The translations under genes were made by a program, and so were the position numbers. A DNA stretch of 64,000 nt from an uncultured Ruminococcus sp. (lineage in GTDB: Bacteria; Bacillota; Clostridia; Oscillospirales; Ruminococcaceae): assembly GCA_910579835.1 (NCBI GenBank), contig CAJTWQ010000003.1:1-64000 (forward strand), written 5' to 3'. Shown here piece by piece: positions 55,333-62,795 of the stretch (position 1 is its first letter; every line of letters begins with the position of its first letter). Below the pieces are notes generated by a model, which ran no database searches, was not told the DNA's origin, and worked only from the letters and a program-made list of their open reading frames with translations.

Positions 55333-57642
55333 TCATGTTTTCACCATATAGGTATTTCCGGCTGAAACGCTGAAAATGACAACGCCGTTTTCGATTCTTG
55401 AATCAACGCTTTCACCGCGGCAGACAATGCTGACCACGCAGTTTGCACGCAGACGGCATTCGCCTCCAAAATCCGAGGTTATCTCCGCAGAGCTGAGCTT
55501 TCCGTTTCTCCATTCAATATCCACGCCGAAGCCGCCCTTCGCCCTCAGTCCCTTAACACTGCCGCTGCTCCATTCGTCGGGAAGAGCCGGCAGAAGATTT
55601 ATCTCGCCGCCGCAGCTTTGCAGAAGAGCTTCGGCAATTGCCGAAACGCCGCCGAAATTCCCGTCTGTCTGAAAGGTCTGATGCATATTGAGCAGATTAG
55701 AACCTGTAAATTTCACCAGCATCCGCTTGATATTCTCATAAACCATTCGTCCGTCCCCAAGCCTTGCCCACATATTGGCTATCCATGCACAGCTCCAGCC
55801 CATGCCGCCTCCGCCGTGGATAAGACGTCTTATCAGCGCAGCTCTTGCGGCGTCTGCAAGCTTAGGCGTTTTGTGAGGAGTAATAATATCTGCCGGATGA
55901 AGAGCAAAAAGCTGTGAAATGTGGCGATGACCGATCTCTGCCTCGTCATGATCCTCTGCCCATTCCTTTATCTGACCGTATTTGCCGATTTCCGGCACGG
56001 GAATTTTTTTCAGCATGGATCTAAGCTTTTTTACAAGAGTTTTGTCGCGTCCGAGAATTTCGGCAGCCTTTATAACGTCCCCGAAAAGCACGGTAATGAT
56101 CTGAGAATCCATTGACGGCCCCATGCAGAGACTTCCCCGGATACCCTTGTCGGTAAGATAGGTGTTTTCAGGTGAAACAGACGGACAGGTCACAAGACGT
56201 CCCTTGTCATCCTCGATGAGATACCGGACGAAAAATTCCGCCGCCTCTTTCAGTATATGGTATTTTTCCTCCAGAAAATCCCTGTCAAGAGTATATTCGT
56301 AATGCTCGAAAATATGCAGCGCAAGCCATGCGCCTCCCATTGGCCACAGAGCAGACTGCCTGCATAAACCGGCAGGTGCGGAATCTCCCCATATATCGGT
56401 GTTATGATGACATACGAAGCCCTTGTCTGCGCCGTACATTTCCTTTGCCGTTATTCTGCCGTTTTCGCAGACTCTCTCCATCAGCTCGAACAAGGGCAGG
56501 TGGCATTCCGAGAGATTGCAGCTCTCCGCACACCAGTAATTCATCTGTGTATTGACGTTTAACGTATAGCGGCCGCCCCATTCCGGCAGCATATTTTCAT
56601 TCCAAATCCCCTGCAAATTCATAGGCTGAGTTCCGGGACGGCTGGCAGAGATCATCAGATAGCGTCCGTAGTTGAAATAAAGCTGAATAAGCTTATTGTC
56701 ATGAATCAGCCGCTGACATTCCCGGCTGTCAAGTTCGTCGCCTTTAAGGCGTTCCAGCCGTTCGTCCGTGGTCATATCATCAATAGGCACGTCACTGTTG
56801 TCATTCAGTTCAAGATTTACTCTGCCAAAAAGCTCATGGTAGTCGCATACATGGCGATAAAAAAGCTCATCCCATTCGCACTGTAAAGCCATTTCGGCGT
56901 CCACTTCGGCGGATTCCACATAACTATCGCCGTAAAAGCTTGTTCTTACGGAAAGTATAAGCATTACCTCGCTGGAATTTTTAACGGAAATCTTTCCCCC
57001 GAGAGTCCTGAGAGTTCCTCCCAGCGCCTTTGCCCCCAGAACTGCCGCAAAGGATACTCCCTTATTTCCGCCGGTATAGAGCAGCATATTTTCTCCGCAG
57101 GGACGGTTGTCATCGTAATTGTCGCTGCGTCCCTCTATAAAGCATTCCAGATTCAGCGAACCTGGGGAATCGGCAGCCACCTTTATCACCATAACGTTAT
57201 CGGGAGCGGAAACGAACACCGAACGGGTAATATTCAGCCCGTTTACGGTAAAGCCGACCTCGGCGCAGGCATCCTGCAAATCAAGGCTGCGGCGATACTC
57301 CTTTGCTCTGCCGCCAAGCTCCGTGCGTATTCTGAGATCTCCGAGAGGCAGATAGCTTCGCATATCCGGAGTAACGCCCTGAAGCTTTTCAAAGGCGGTC
57401 TTTTCCGCCTCGGAGATATTTCCCTCTTTAAGCAGGGCGCGGACCTCTTTAAGCCCCTCCTTTGCGTCAGGATTAATTCTGTGGCGGAGACCGCCGGACC
57501 AGAAAGAGTCCTCGTTAAGACGGATAAGTTCATCAGCAGCGCCGCCGAAAATCATTCCGCCGATCCTGCCGTTTCCAACCGGAAGAGCGCTGCTGAAGTC
57601 CTCCGCCGGAGCAGCATATCTGAGAATTGTTTCGCTGTTCAT
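55333..57642 (-). CDS. GH95-family alpha-L-fucosidase-like enzyme
   Basis: 769 aa, no signal peptide, so cytoplasmic. GH95 hallmarks: LPVGNGRIGGMIFGG and LNEDSFWSGG at the N-terminus, LQGIWNENMLPEWGGRYTLN, CHHNTDIWGDSAP, ALWPMGGAWLALH and the C-terminal QTDGNFGGVSAIAEALLQS. The family removes alpha-1,2-L-fucose (or L-galactose) from xyloglucan and glycans by inversion. It would act on imported oligosaccharides. First gene of an operon with the mannanase, driven by the promoter in the left arm of the 32-bp inverted repeat. Confidence 0.94.
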   Translation of the reverse strand: MNSETILRYAAPAEDFSSALPVGNGRIGGMIFGGAADELIRLNEDSFWSGGLRHRINPDAKEGLKEVRALLKEGNISEAEKTAFEKLQGVTPDMRSYLPLGDLRIRTELGGRAKEYRRSLDLQDACAEVGFTVNGLNITRSVFVSAPDNVMVIKVAADSPGSLNLECFIEGRSDNYDDNRPCGENMLLYTGGNKGVSFAAVLGAKALGGTLRTLGGKISVKNSSEVMLILSVRTSFYGDSYVESAEVDAEMALQCEWDELFYRHVCDYHELFGRVNLELNDNSDVPIDDMTTDERLERLKGDELDSRECQRLIHDNKLIQLYFNYGRYLMISASRPGTQPMNLQGIWNENMLPEWGGRYTLNVNTQMNYWCAESCNLSECHLPLFELMERVCENGRITAKEMYGADKGFVCHHNTDIWGDSAPAGLCRQSALWPMGGAWLALHIFEHYEYTLDRDFLEEKYHILKEAAEFFVRYLIEDDKGRLVTCPSVSPENTYLTDKGIRGSLCMGPSMDSQIITVLFGDVIKAAEILGRDKTLVKKLRSMLKKIPVPEIGKYGQIKEWAEDHDEAEIGHRHISQLFALHPADIITPHKTPKLADAARAALIRRLIHGGGGMGWSCAWIANMWARLGDGRMVYENIKRMLVKFTGSNLLNMHQTFQTDGNFGGVSAIAEALLQSCGGEINLLPALPDEWSSGSVKGLRAKGGFGVDIEWRNGKLSSAEITSDFGGECRLRANCVVSIVCRGESVDSRIENGVVIFSVSAGNTYMVKT

Positions 57643-57673
57643 ACATATGCTCCTTTCTCATTTATGTCTTAAT

Positions 57674-57705
57674 ATTATATCACATTTTTCTGCATATGTA
57701 AATAC
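57674..57705 (-). promoter_or_regulatory. GH95 promoter within the left 32-bp inverted repeat
   Basis: On the minus strand TTTACA (57697-57702), a 17-bp spacer and TATAAT (57674-57679) with an extended TGTGA before the -10. All 32 bp are repeated exactly, inverted, at 58017-58048. Confidence 0.8.
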
Positions 57706-57819
57706 AGAAATAAGTTGCTGCCTCAAAAATCCTTTATTAAAATTTCGGTTATTTATACAGATAACTTTGTGCCTTGTGCTATTGTCAAGGTATAATTCTC
57801 TTGATTCCTTTTACACAAA

Positions 57820-57965
57820 TATACCCCACAAATGGGGTATATTTGTGGGGTAATGGGTTTCAAAAGGGTGACTCCCCACAGTGTGGGGAGATGTCGGCTT
57901 GCCGACAGAGGGGACGGGCACCAGTAAGGTGTATTCTCCCTTTGGCAGGGGATAGCGTTCCCTGC
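57820..57965. repeat. Palindrome cluster between the divergent promoters
   Basis: Palindromes 57822-57852 (12-bp arms), 57872-57890 and 57892-57907, then CTCCCTTTGGCAGGGGATAG... Read on the minus strand it carries CCCTGCCAAAGGG and GAAACCCATTA, the same modules as at 6970-7030 and 12713-12790. The rest of the 451-bp gap (57706-57820, 57966-58016) shows nothing recognisable. Confidence 0.7.
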
Positions 57966-58016
57966 ATAAATTGACTACAATTTTCATAATTGATTTACGT
58001 GTTAAGTTGAATTTCC

Positions 58017-58048
58017 GTATTTACATATGCAGAAAAATGTGATATAAT
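58017..58048 (+). promoter_or_regulatory. Promoter of the small protein gene within the right 32-bp inverted repeat
   Basis: TTTACA (58020-58025), 17-bp spacer, TATAAT (58043-58048); exact inverted copy of the GH95 promoter. AAAGGAGG RBS follows before ATG 58094. Confidence 0.82.
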
Positions 58049-58093
58049 GTAAAAGATGAGCAATCATCCACAAATAGCAAAGGAGGTCGAAAA

Positions 58094-58291
58094 ATGGATA
58101 TTAAGGAAAAGCTCAGCGATATTACCAACAAGGTAAAAAACGACAAGGATTTTAAAAATGAGCTTAAAAAGGATCCTGTCAAGGCAGTTGAAAATCTCAC
58201 GGGAATAGATATTCCCGATGATAAGGTTGACAAGGTAGTAGACGCTGCAAAGGATAAGCTTGGCGATGTTATCGACAAGTTCAAGAAGTGA
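58094..58291 (+). CDS. Small leader-peptide-like protein (NHLP-like pattern)
   Basis: 65 aa, very Lys/Asp-rich, with no signal peptide, membrane helix or Cys. The central pattern KDFKNELKKDPVKAVENLTG then IDIPDDKVDKVVDA resembles the helical leader of nitrile-hydratase-type (NHLP) RiPP precursors (FxxxLxxDPxxALxxLxGIxLP). The C-terminal core lacks Cys, Ser and Thr, so it may instead be a stand-alone small protein of the type common in gut Clostridia. A good promoter, a strong RBS (AAAGGAGG) and a downstream hairpin indicate it is expressed. No RiPP modification enzyme is adjacent. Confidence 0.78.
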   Translation: MDIKEKLSDITNKVKNDKDFKNELKKDPVKAVENLTGIDIPDDKVDKVVDAAKDKLGDVIDKFKK

Positions 58292-58300
58292 TCAATAATT

Positions 58301-58331
58301 ATGAGGTGCTCCTCCGGAAGCGCCTCATTTT
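58301..58331 (+). terminator. Hairpin between the small protein gene and yitT
   Basis: ATGAGGTGC / GCGCCTCAT (one wobble) with four Ts. It would end or attenuate transcription before the YitT-like gene. Confidence 0.75.
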
Positions 58332-58348
58332 CGGAAAGGAGTATATTT

Positions 58349-59236
58349 TTGAATAAAATAACGGAAGCTCTCAGGGAAATAAAGCCCCTAAACATCATTA
58401 TGCTTACTGCCGCCGGAATCATTAACGCTTTCGGAATAACCCTGTTCCTTATGCCCGTAAAGCTCTATGACAGCGGCATTTCCGGTACGTCCATGCTGCT
58501 GGCTCAGCGTACTCCGGAATGGCTCTCCCTTTCATTCTTTCTTATAGTCCTCAACATACCGCTTTTTATTTATGGTATGAAAAAACAGGGCACAGCCTTT
58601 ACCGTAAACGCAGTATACACGGTTATAGTATATTCCGCTGTATCATGGCTTATAACCGACGTTCTCCCTGTCGATGTAAGTTTTGCTTCTCCTCTTGCCG
58701 GAACCGATCTGCTCCTCTGCGCTCTGTTCGGCGGCGTTATTTCAGGAATGGGAAGCGGTCTGGCTATAAGGTACGGAGGCGCAATGGACGGCATAGAGGT
58801 AATGGCTGTTATCTTTGCAAAAAAGCTTGGCCTTTCCGTTGGCTCATTTGTGATGATATACAATGTAATTCTGTATATCATCTGCGGATTTGCCATGAAA
58901 AGCTGGATCCTTCCCCTATATTCCATAGTGACCTATTACGCCGCCCTAAAAACTGTAGATTTTATAGTGGACGGACTCCAACGGTCAAAGGCCGCCATGA
59001 TAATCACCTCAAAACCCGATAAGATAAGCGGCCGCCTTATGAAAGAATTCGGCTGCGGAGTTACTATTATAAAAGCAAAGGGCGGATTTTCAGATACTGA
59101 CAGAAGCGTACTGTATTTCGTCGTAAACCGCTTTCAGGTCATGAAAATGAAAGATATTGTCCAGAAAGCCGATCCTCTCGCCTATGTCACCCTTACAGAA
59201 GTAGCCGATATTTTTTCAGTAAATCAGGAGCGATGA
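58349..59236 (+). CDS. YitT-family membrane protein
   Basis: 295 aa from TTG 58349 (NKITEALREIKPLN), which has AAAGGAG 8 nt upstream. An ATG at 58301 in the same frame lies inside the terminator hairpin and is unlikely. About five membrane helices (starting NIIMLTAAGIINAFGITLFL), then the YitT motif GGVISGMGSGLAIRYGGAMDG and a C-terminal DUF2179 domain (IITSKPDKISGRLMKEFGCG...SDTDRSVLYFVV). The function of the family is not established. Expression may partly depend on read-through from the upstream promoter. Overlaps the next gene by 4 nt. Confidence 0.92.
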   Translation: MNKITEALREIKPLNIIMLTAAGIINAFGITLFLMPVKLYDSGISGTSMLLAQRTPEWLSLSFFLIVLNIPLFIYGMKKQGTAFTVNAVYTVIVYSAVSWLITDVLPVDVSFASPLAGTDLLLCALFGGVISGMGSGLAIRYGGAMDGIEVMAVIFAKKLGLSVGSFVMIYNVILYIICGFAMKSWILPLYSIVTYYAALKTVDFIVDGLQRSKAAMIITSKPDKISGRLMKEFGCGVTIIKAKGGFSDTDRSVLYFVVNRFQVMKMKDIVQKADPLAYVTLTEVADIFSVNQER

Positions 59237-59241
59237 TATTT

Positions 59242-59736
59242 ATGCTTAAAAAAATACTTAATCCCGAATGCTGCGCAAAATGCCGTGTCTGCTGTGTTTT
59301 TGACAGCTCCGATATATGGGAAACCCCCGTTTTTTCACCTGAAACCGCTGAAATTATCCGCAGCGTCAGACCAGAAACGGAATTTGAAAGCCGAAAAGGC
59401 GGATTTATCATTAAAACTGGTGAACTAAAAGACGGCGAACTCTTTACATGTCCGGCTCTCACGGAAAAAGGATGTATGCTTGGGGACAGCAAGCCATTTG
59501 ACTGCCGTATCTGGCCGTTCCGCATAATGAATATTGACGGATTCCGCGGAATTTCAATTGCCTCGGCGTGCAGTGAAATGTACGGCCGGCCGCTGTCCCA
59601 GCTTACGGAATTCCTGAAGGATGGACTAGCAGAAACCATATTCCGCTATGCAGACGAACATCCGGAAATCGTAAAGCCCTACGATGAGAGCTACCCCGTT
59701 CTGATAATTAGAACTGATTCTGAGAAAGGAAGATAA
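59242..59736 (+). CDS. YkgJ-family Cys-cluster protein
   Basis: 164 aa from ATG 59242 (an ATG at 59233 is also in frame but only 2 nt from GGAG). Cysteine-cluster pattern CCAKCRVCCVF near the N-terminus, GCMLGDSKPFDCRIWPFR, and a further Cys near ASACSEM. YkgJ/UPF0153 proteins bind a Zn or Fe-S cluster; the role is unknown. Translationally coupled to yitT and 2 nt before the DUF2225-like gene. Confidence 0.82.
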   Translation: MLKKILNPECCAKCRVCCVFDSSDIWETPVFSPETAEIIRSVRPETEFESRKGGFIIKTGELKDGELFTCPALTEKGCMLGDSKPFDCRIWPFRIMNIDGFRGISIASACSEMYGRPLSQLTEFLKDGLAETIFRYADEHPEIVKPYDESYPVLIIRTDSEKGR

Positions 59737-59738
59737 AA

Positions 59739-60395
59739 ATGGCGTTTTTAACAGAAGAAAGAGAGTTTATATGCAGCGTATGCGGCGAAAAATCTATGCA
59801 TACTGTGATAACCGAGACCGATCCGCCGGCGGGAATTCCCGATCTCGACCTGCGCCCGGGCGGAGATTCAAGAAAATACATGAAATATCAGGTAATGGAA
59901 TGTCCCGGCTGCGGATACTGCAATTCTTCGCTGAATATTCCATTTTATCCGGAAAAGGAGTATCTCTGCTGCGAAGAATATAAAAACTGTACCGGCATTA
60001 TTACAGCTGATGCCGACGCATCACGGCTGATAAAAAAAGCCCTTGTCCTTGCCGGAAATCACAGCTACAAGGAGTCCGTAAAAAGCTGGCTTTCCGCCGC
60101 ATGGCTCCTTGACGACGCCAGCGACAGCCGGAACGCCGCAAACTGCCGCCGCCGTGCCGTAAAGCTTATGGACGGGCATCCGGCGGCCTTTAAAGGCGAT
60201 GACAATTTTAAAATACTTATGGCTGATCTGCTGCGCCGTTCAGGAGATTTTGAACGTGTTATCCGTGAATACGAGGGCAAAGCGTTCAGATCGCAGCTTA
60301 TGACGGCTATCGCATTTTTTGAGGTTCAGCTTGCCGCCCAGGGAGACTCCGACGCTCACCGGGCAGACGAGGTTCCGGGTGTATCGGCAAAGTAA
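59739..60395 (+). CDS. DUF2225-family zinc-ribbon protein
   Basis: 218 aa. Two CxxC pairs form a split zinc ribbon (ICSVCGEKS near residue 13 and MECPGCGYCN near 53). A helical, TPR-like tail follows (SVKSWLSAAWLLDDASDSRNAANC, then GDFERVIREYEGKAF). DUF2225 proteins occur in Firmicutes without a known function. It overlaps the GIY-YIG gene by one base. Confidence 0.8.
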   Translation: MAFLTEEREFICSVCGEKSMHTVITETDPPAGIPDLDLRPGGDSRKYMKYQVMECPGCGYCNSSLNIPFYPEKEYLCCEEYKNCTGIITADADASRLIKKALVLAGNHSYKESVKSWLSAAWLLDDASDSRNAANCRRRAVKLMDGHPAAFKGDDNFKILMADLLRRSGDFERVIREYEGKAFRSQLMTAIAFFEVQLAAQGDSDAHRADEVPGVSAK

Positions 60396-60727
60396 TGTAT
60401 TATGTATATATTCTGAAATGTGCCGATAATACGCTGTATACAGGGATCACCGCCGATATAGGCAGACGCATGGCCGAACATTTTTGCAGAACGAAAAAAT
60501 GTGCCAGATACACACGAAGTCATAAGGCGGAAAAGCTCGAAGCGCTCTGGAGCGCCGAAAACCGTAGTCTTGCCTCACGTCTTGAATGCAGGATAAAAAA
60601 GCTTACAAGAACTCAGAAGCTCCGGCTTATTTCAGAAGAGATCTGTCTCTCCTCCGTTATAGGTATGGATGACGCAAATTATGAAAGACTAGATCTGAAC
60701 AATGCAGAGCCGCCCCATGAAGAATAA
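60395..60727 (+). CDS. GIY-YIG nuclease-superfamily protein
   Basis: 110 aa. Single GIY-YIG domain: MYYVYILKCADNTLYTGIT (the two Tyr-Val/Tyr-Thr-Gly strands), IGRRMAEH (catalytic Arg) and the later Glu region LASRLECRIKKLTR. It belongs to the small UPF0213/YhbQ-type group, with possible DNA repair activity. Last gene of the yitT run; a terminator follows. Confidence 0.92.
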   Translation: MYYVYILKCADNTLYTGITADIGRRMAEHFCRTKKCARYTRSHKAEKLEALWSAENRSLASRLECRIKKLTRTQKLRLISEEICLSSVIGMDDANYERLDLNNAEPPHEE

Positions 60728-60760
60728 ATATCCCCCTCACTGAAGGGGGATATTGTTTTT
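60727..60760 (+). terminator. Terminator after the GIY-YIG gene
   Basis: AATATCCCCCT / AGGGGGATATT (11-bp perfect stem), then GTTTTT. Confidence 0.85.
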
Positions 60761-60850
60761 CTGCATAAAAAAATGCGTTTTTACATGATTATTTCAATTT
60801 CAACAAAAACAATATTTAACCAAAAAAATACAGCAATATAATCCTAATTT

Positions 60851-61041
60851 TTATCCACACTATGTGAAGAAGTTTTCAACAGGATGTTGAATGAGATGTG
60901 GATGATAAGTAAAAAATGTTGATAACTATGTGGAAATTGTGGAAATCAACGTGGAATCCAGTTTTTTACAGCATGGAAAAGTTGAAAACCATGTGGATAA
61001 TCGGGGAAAATGTGTAAACAATAAAAACATGCTGTGGAAAA
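60851..61041. other. DnaA-box cluster with adjoining AT-rich segment (candidate origin)
   Basis: Two perfect 9-mers TTATCCACA lie at 60851-60859 (plus) and 60992-61000 (minus). Near matches are at 60873-60881 (TTTTCAACA), 60884-60892, 60897-60905 (TCATCCACA on the minus strand), 60917-60925 (TTATCAACA, minus), 60929-60937 and 60938-60946 (ATTTCCACA, minus) and 61033-61041 (TTTTCCACA, minus). An AT-rich, gene-free stretch (60765-60850) adjoins the cluster, as a duplex-unwinding element would. The 351-bp gap 60728-61078 contains no gene. No dnaA, dnaN, rpmH or gyrB is in the window, so a secondary DnaA-binding locus remains possible. Confidence 0.6.
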
Positions 61042-61078
61042 ACAATTCACGGTAAATTAAAGCAGAGGATTTGATTGT

Positions 61079-61399
61079 ATGAAAAAGCTTTTAGCAATAT
61101 GTTCCATATTTCTAACGGTTTGTGCAACTTTCACAGGCTGTGGATCGGAAAATAATTCTGACGCAGATAATCGTGACAGTTCAGCAGTGACCGACGACAG
61201 AAAAGATGTGGACAGAGATGAAAAATCAATGGGCGATCATGTTGACGATGCAGTTAAAGGCGCAGGAAAAGCCGGAGATGACATTATCGAGGGCGCAACA
61301 AATGCAATCGGGGATGTGATCGACGGCTTAGACGGCGACGACAATCACGACAGCGATAAAAAATCAGATAAAACCACAACTGAAAAGAACAAAAGATAA
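61079..61399 (+). CDS. Small acidic lipoprotein
   Basis: 106 aa. Signal peptide with lipobox FTGC (Cys21). The mature part is low-complexity, Asp/Asn/Lys-rich, with an amphipathic segment (VDDAVKGAGKAGDDIIEGA, then TNAIGDVIDGLDG). Family unknown. It lies directly after the DnaA-box cluster, so any promoter must lie within that cluster. The RBS is weak (AGAGG). A strong terminator follows. Confidence 0.72.
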   Translation: MKKLLAICSIFLTVCATFTGCGSENNSDADNRDSSAVTDDRKDVDRDEKSMGDHVDDAVKGAGKAGDDIIEGATNAIGDVIDGLDGDDNHDSDKKSDKTTTEKNKR

Positions 61400-61402
61400 G
61401 AA

Positions 61403-61437
61403 AAAACGGCTGCCGAATTTAACCGACAGCCGTTTTT
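61403..61437 (+). terminator. Terminator of the small lipoprotein gene
   Basis: AAAACGGCTG / CAGCCGTTTT stem with a 14-nt interior and a T-run. Confidence 0.85.
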
Positions 61438-61460
61438 CGCAAAATACTGAAATTTGTAAA

Positions 61461-61489
61461 AACAAAAACCGCAGCATTACTGCCGCGGT
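61461..61489 (-). terminator. Terminator of the MsmX-type ATPase gene
   Basis: Minus strand: ACCGCGGC / GCTGCGGT stem (one wobble) followed by TTTTTG and more Ts. Confidence 0.8.
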
Positions 61490-61544
61490 CTCTGCGCATA
61501 TCCATGGGAAATGCAAAAGAAAAGATAAATATAAAAAGATGTCG

Positions 61545-62684
61545 TCAGTTAACGATAGCTTTTTCAGTTTCCTTGTCAAAGATATGAATTCTATTAGGAT
61601 CAATAGCAACCTTAATATCATCACCGGATTTAGCCGTAGACTTGGGGCTTACTCTTGCTGTAAGCGGAATGCCCTCGCAGAGGAGATAGAGATAAGTCTC
61701 AGCACCCATCATTTCAGTAATTTCAACGTTACAGTCAATAACGCCTGTTGAAGCGTTTGCAAGATAAATATCTTCATCGTGAATGCTTTCAGGACGAACT
61801 CCAAGAATAATTTCCTTGCCTACATAGTTGCCCAGCTCAGGAGTAACCTTAGACTCGGGAACAATAATCTGATACTTTATGCCTTTCTGACCTCTTGAAT
61901 CCTCCGAGCCAAATTCAACAATAAACTGACCGTACTCTTCTTTAAGAACAGCATCAATAAAATTCATCTGAGGAGAGCCAAGGAATCCTGCAACAAACTT
62001 GTTGATAGGTCTTTCGTAAAGGTTCTGGGGAGTATCTACCTGCTGAACGAAACCGTCTTTCATACAAACGATTCTGTCACCCATTGTCATAGCCTCGGTC
62101 TGGTCATGTGTTACATAGATGAACGTAGTACCGAGCTTTTTGTGAATCTTTGAAATCTCGGTTCTCATCTGAGCACGGAGCTTGGCGTCAAGGTTTGAGA
62201 GCGGCTCGTCAAGGAGGAATACCTTAGGAGAACGAACGATGCAACGGCCGAGAGCAACTCTCTGACGCTGACCGCCGGACATAGCCTTAGGCTTTCTGTC
62301 CAGGAGGTGTGAAAGGTCAAGGATCTTAGCAGCTTCATTTACCTTTCTCTCGATCTCGTCCTTGGGAACCTTGCGGAGCTTGAGTCCGAAAGCCATATTA
62401 TCAAAAACAGTCATGTGGGGATACAGAGCGTAGTTCTGGAAAACCATTGCAATATCTCTGTCCTTGGGGGCAATATCATTTACAAGGCGGTCGCCGATAT
62501 AAAGTTCACCCTCTGAAATTTCTTCAAGTCCGGCAATCATACGGAGAGTAGTTGACTTACCGCAGCCGGAAGGTCCTACGAGAACGATAAATTCCTTATC
62601 TCTTATCTCTAAATTAACATCTGTAACAGCAACAACGCCGCCCGGATATTTCTTATAAATGCCTTTAAGTGTTAAGCCTGCCAT
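61545..62684 (-). CDS. Sugar ABC transporter ATP-binding protein, UgpC/MsmX/MsmK type
   Basis: 379 aa. Walker A GPSGCGKSTTLRM (about 38-50), signature MSGGQRQRVALGRCIV, Walker B VFLLDEPLSNLDAKLR, H-loop YVTHDQTEAMTM. The C-terminal TOBE/MOP domains (GVRPESIHDEDIYLANAS...LTARV) mark the CUT1-type shared ATPase. In Firmicutes one such ATPase often energises many oligosaccharide importers whose operons lack their own. It is monocistronic here with its own promoter and terminator and no permease nearby, which fits that role. It would power uptake of products of the GH enzymes. Confidence 0.95.
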   Translation of the reverse strand: MAGLTLKGIYKKYPGGVVAVTDVNLEIRDKEFIVLVGPSGCGKSTTLRMIAGLEEISEGELYIGDRLVNDIAPKDRDIAMVFQNYALYPHMTVFDNMAFGLKLRKVPKDEIERKVNEAAKILDLSHLLDRKPKAMSGGQRQRVALGRCIVRSPKVFLLDEPLSNLDAKLRAQMRTEISKIHKKLGTTFIYVTHDQTEAMTMGDRIVCMKDGFVQQVDTPQNLYERPINKFVAGFLGSPQMNFIDAVLKEEYGQFIVEFGSEDSRGQKGIKYQIIVPESKVTPELGNYVGKEIILGVRPESIHDEDIYLANASTGVIDCNVEITEMMGAETYLYLLCEGIPLTARVSPKSTAKSGDDIKVAIDPNRIHIFDKETEKAIVN

Positions 62685-62742
62685 TTAATCCAGTCCTCCA
62701 GTTCAAAATTTCTTACCGATATACACTATCAGCTATAATAAT

Positions 62743-62771
62743 ATAATACCAAACTTTAAGGAATTTTTCAA
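62743..62771 (-). promoter_or_regulatory. Promoter of the MsmX-type ATPase gene
   Basis: Minus-strand TTGAAA (62766-62771), 17-bp spacer, TATTAT (62743-62748). Confidence 0.75.
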
Positions 62772-62795
62772 GATGTTAAATGACCAAAGTTACAA

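Noticed and set aside
57647..57974. Short plus-strand ORFs in the gap between the divergent promoters
   Set aside because: They run through palindromic repeats, have no RBS and give low-complexity translations.
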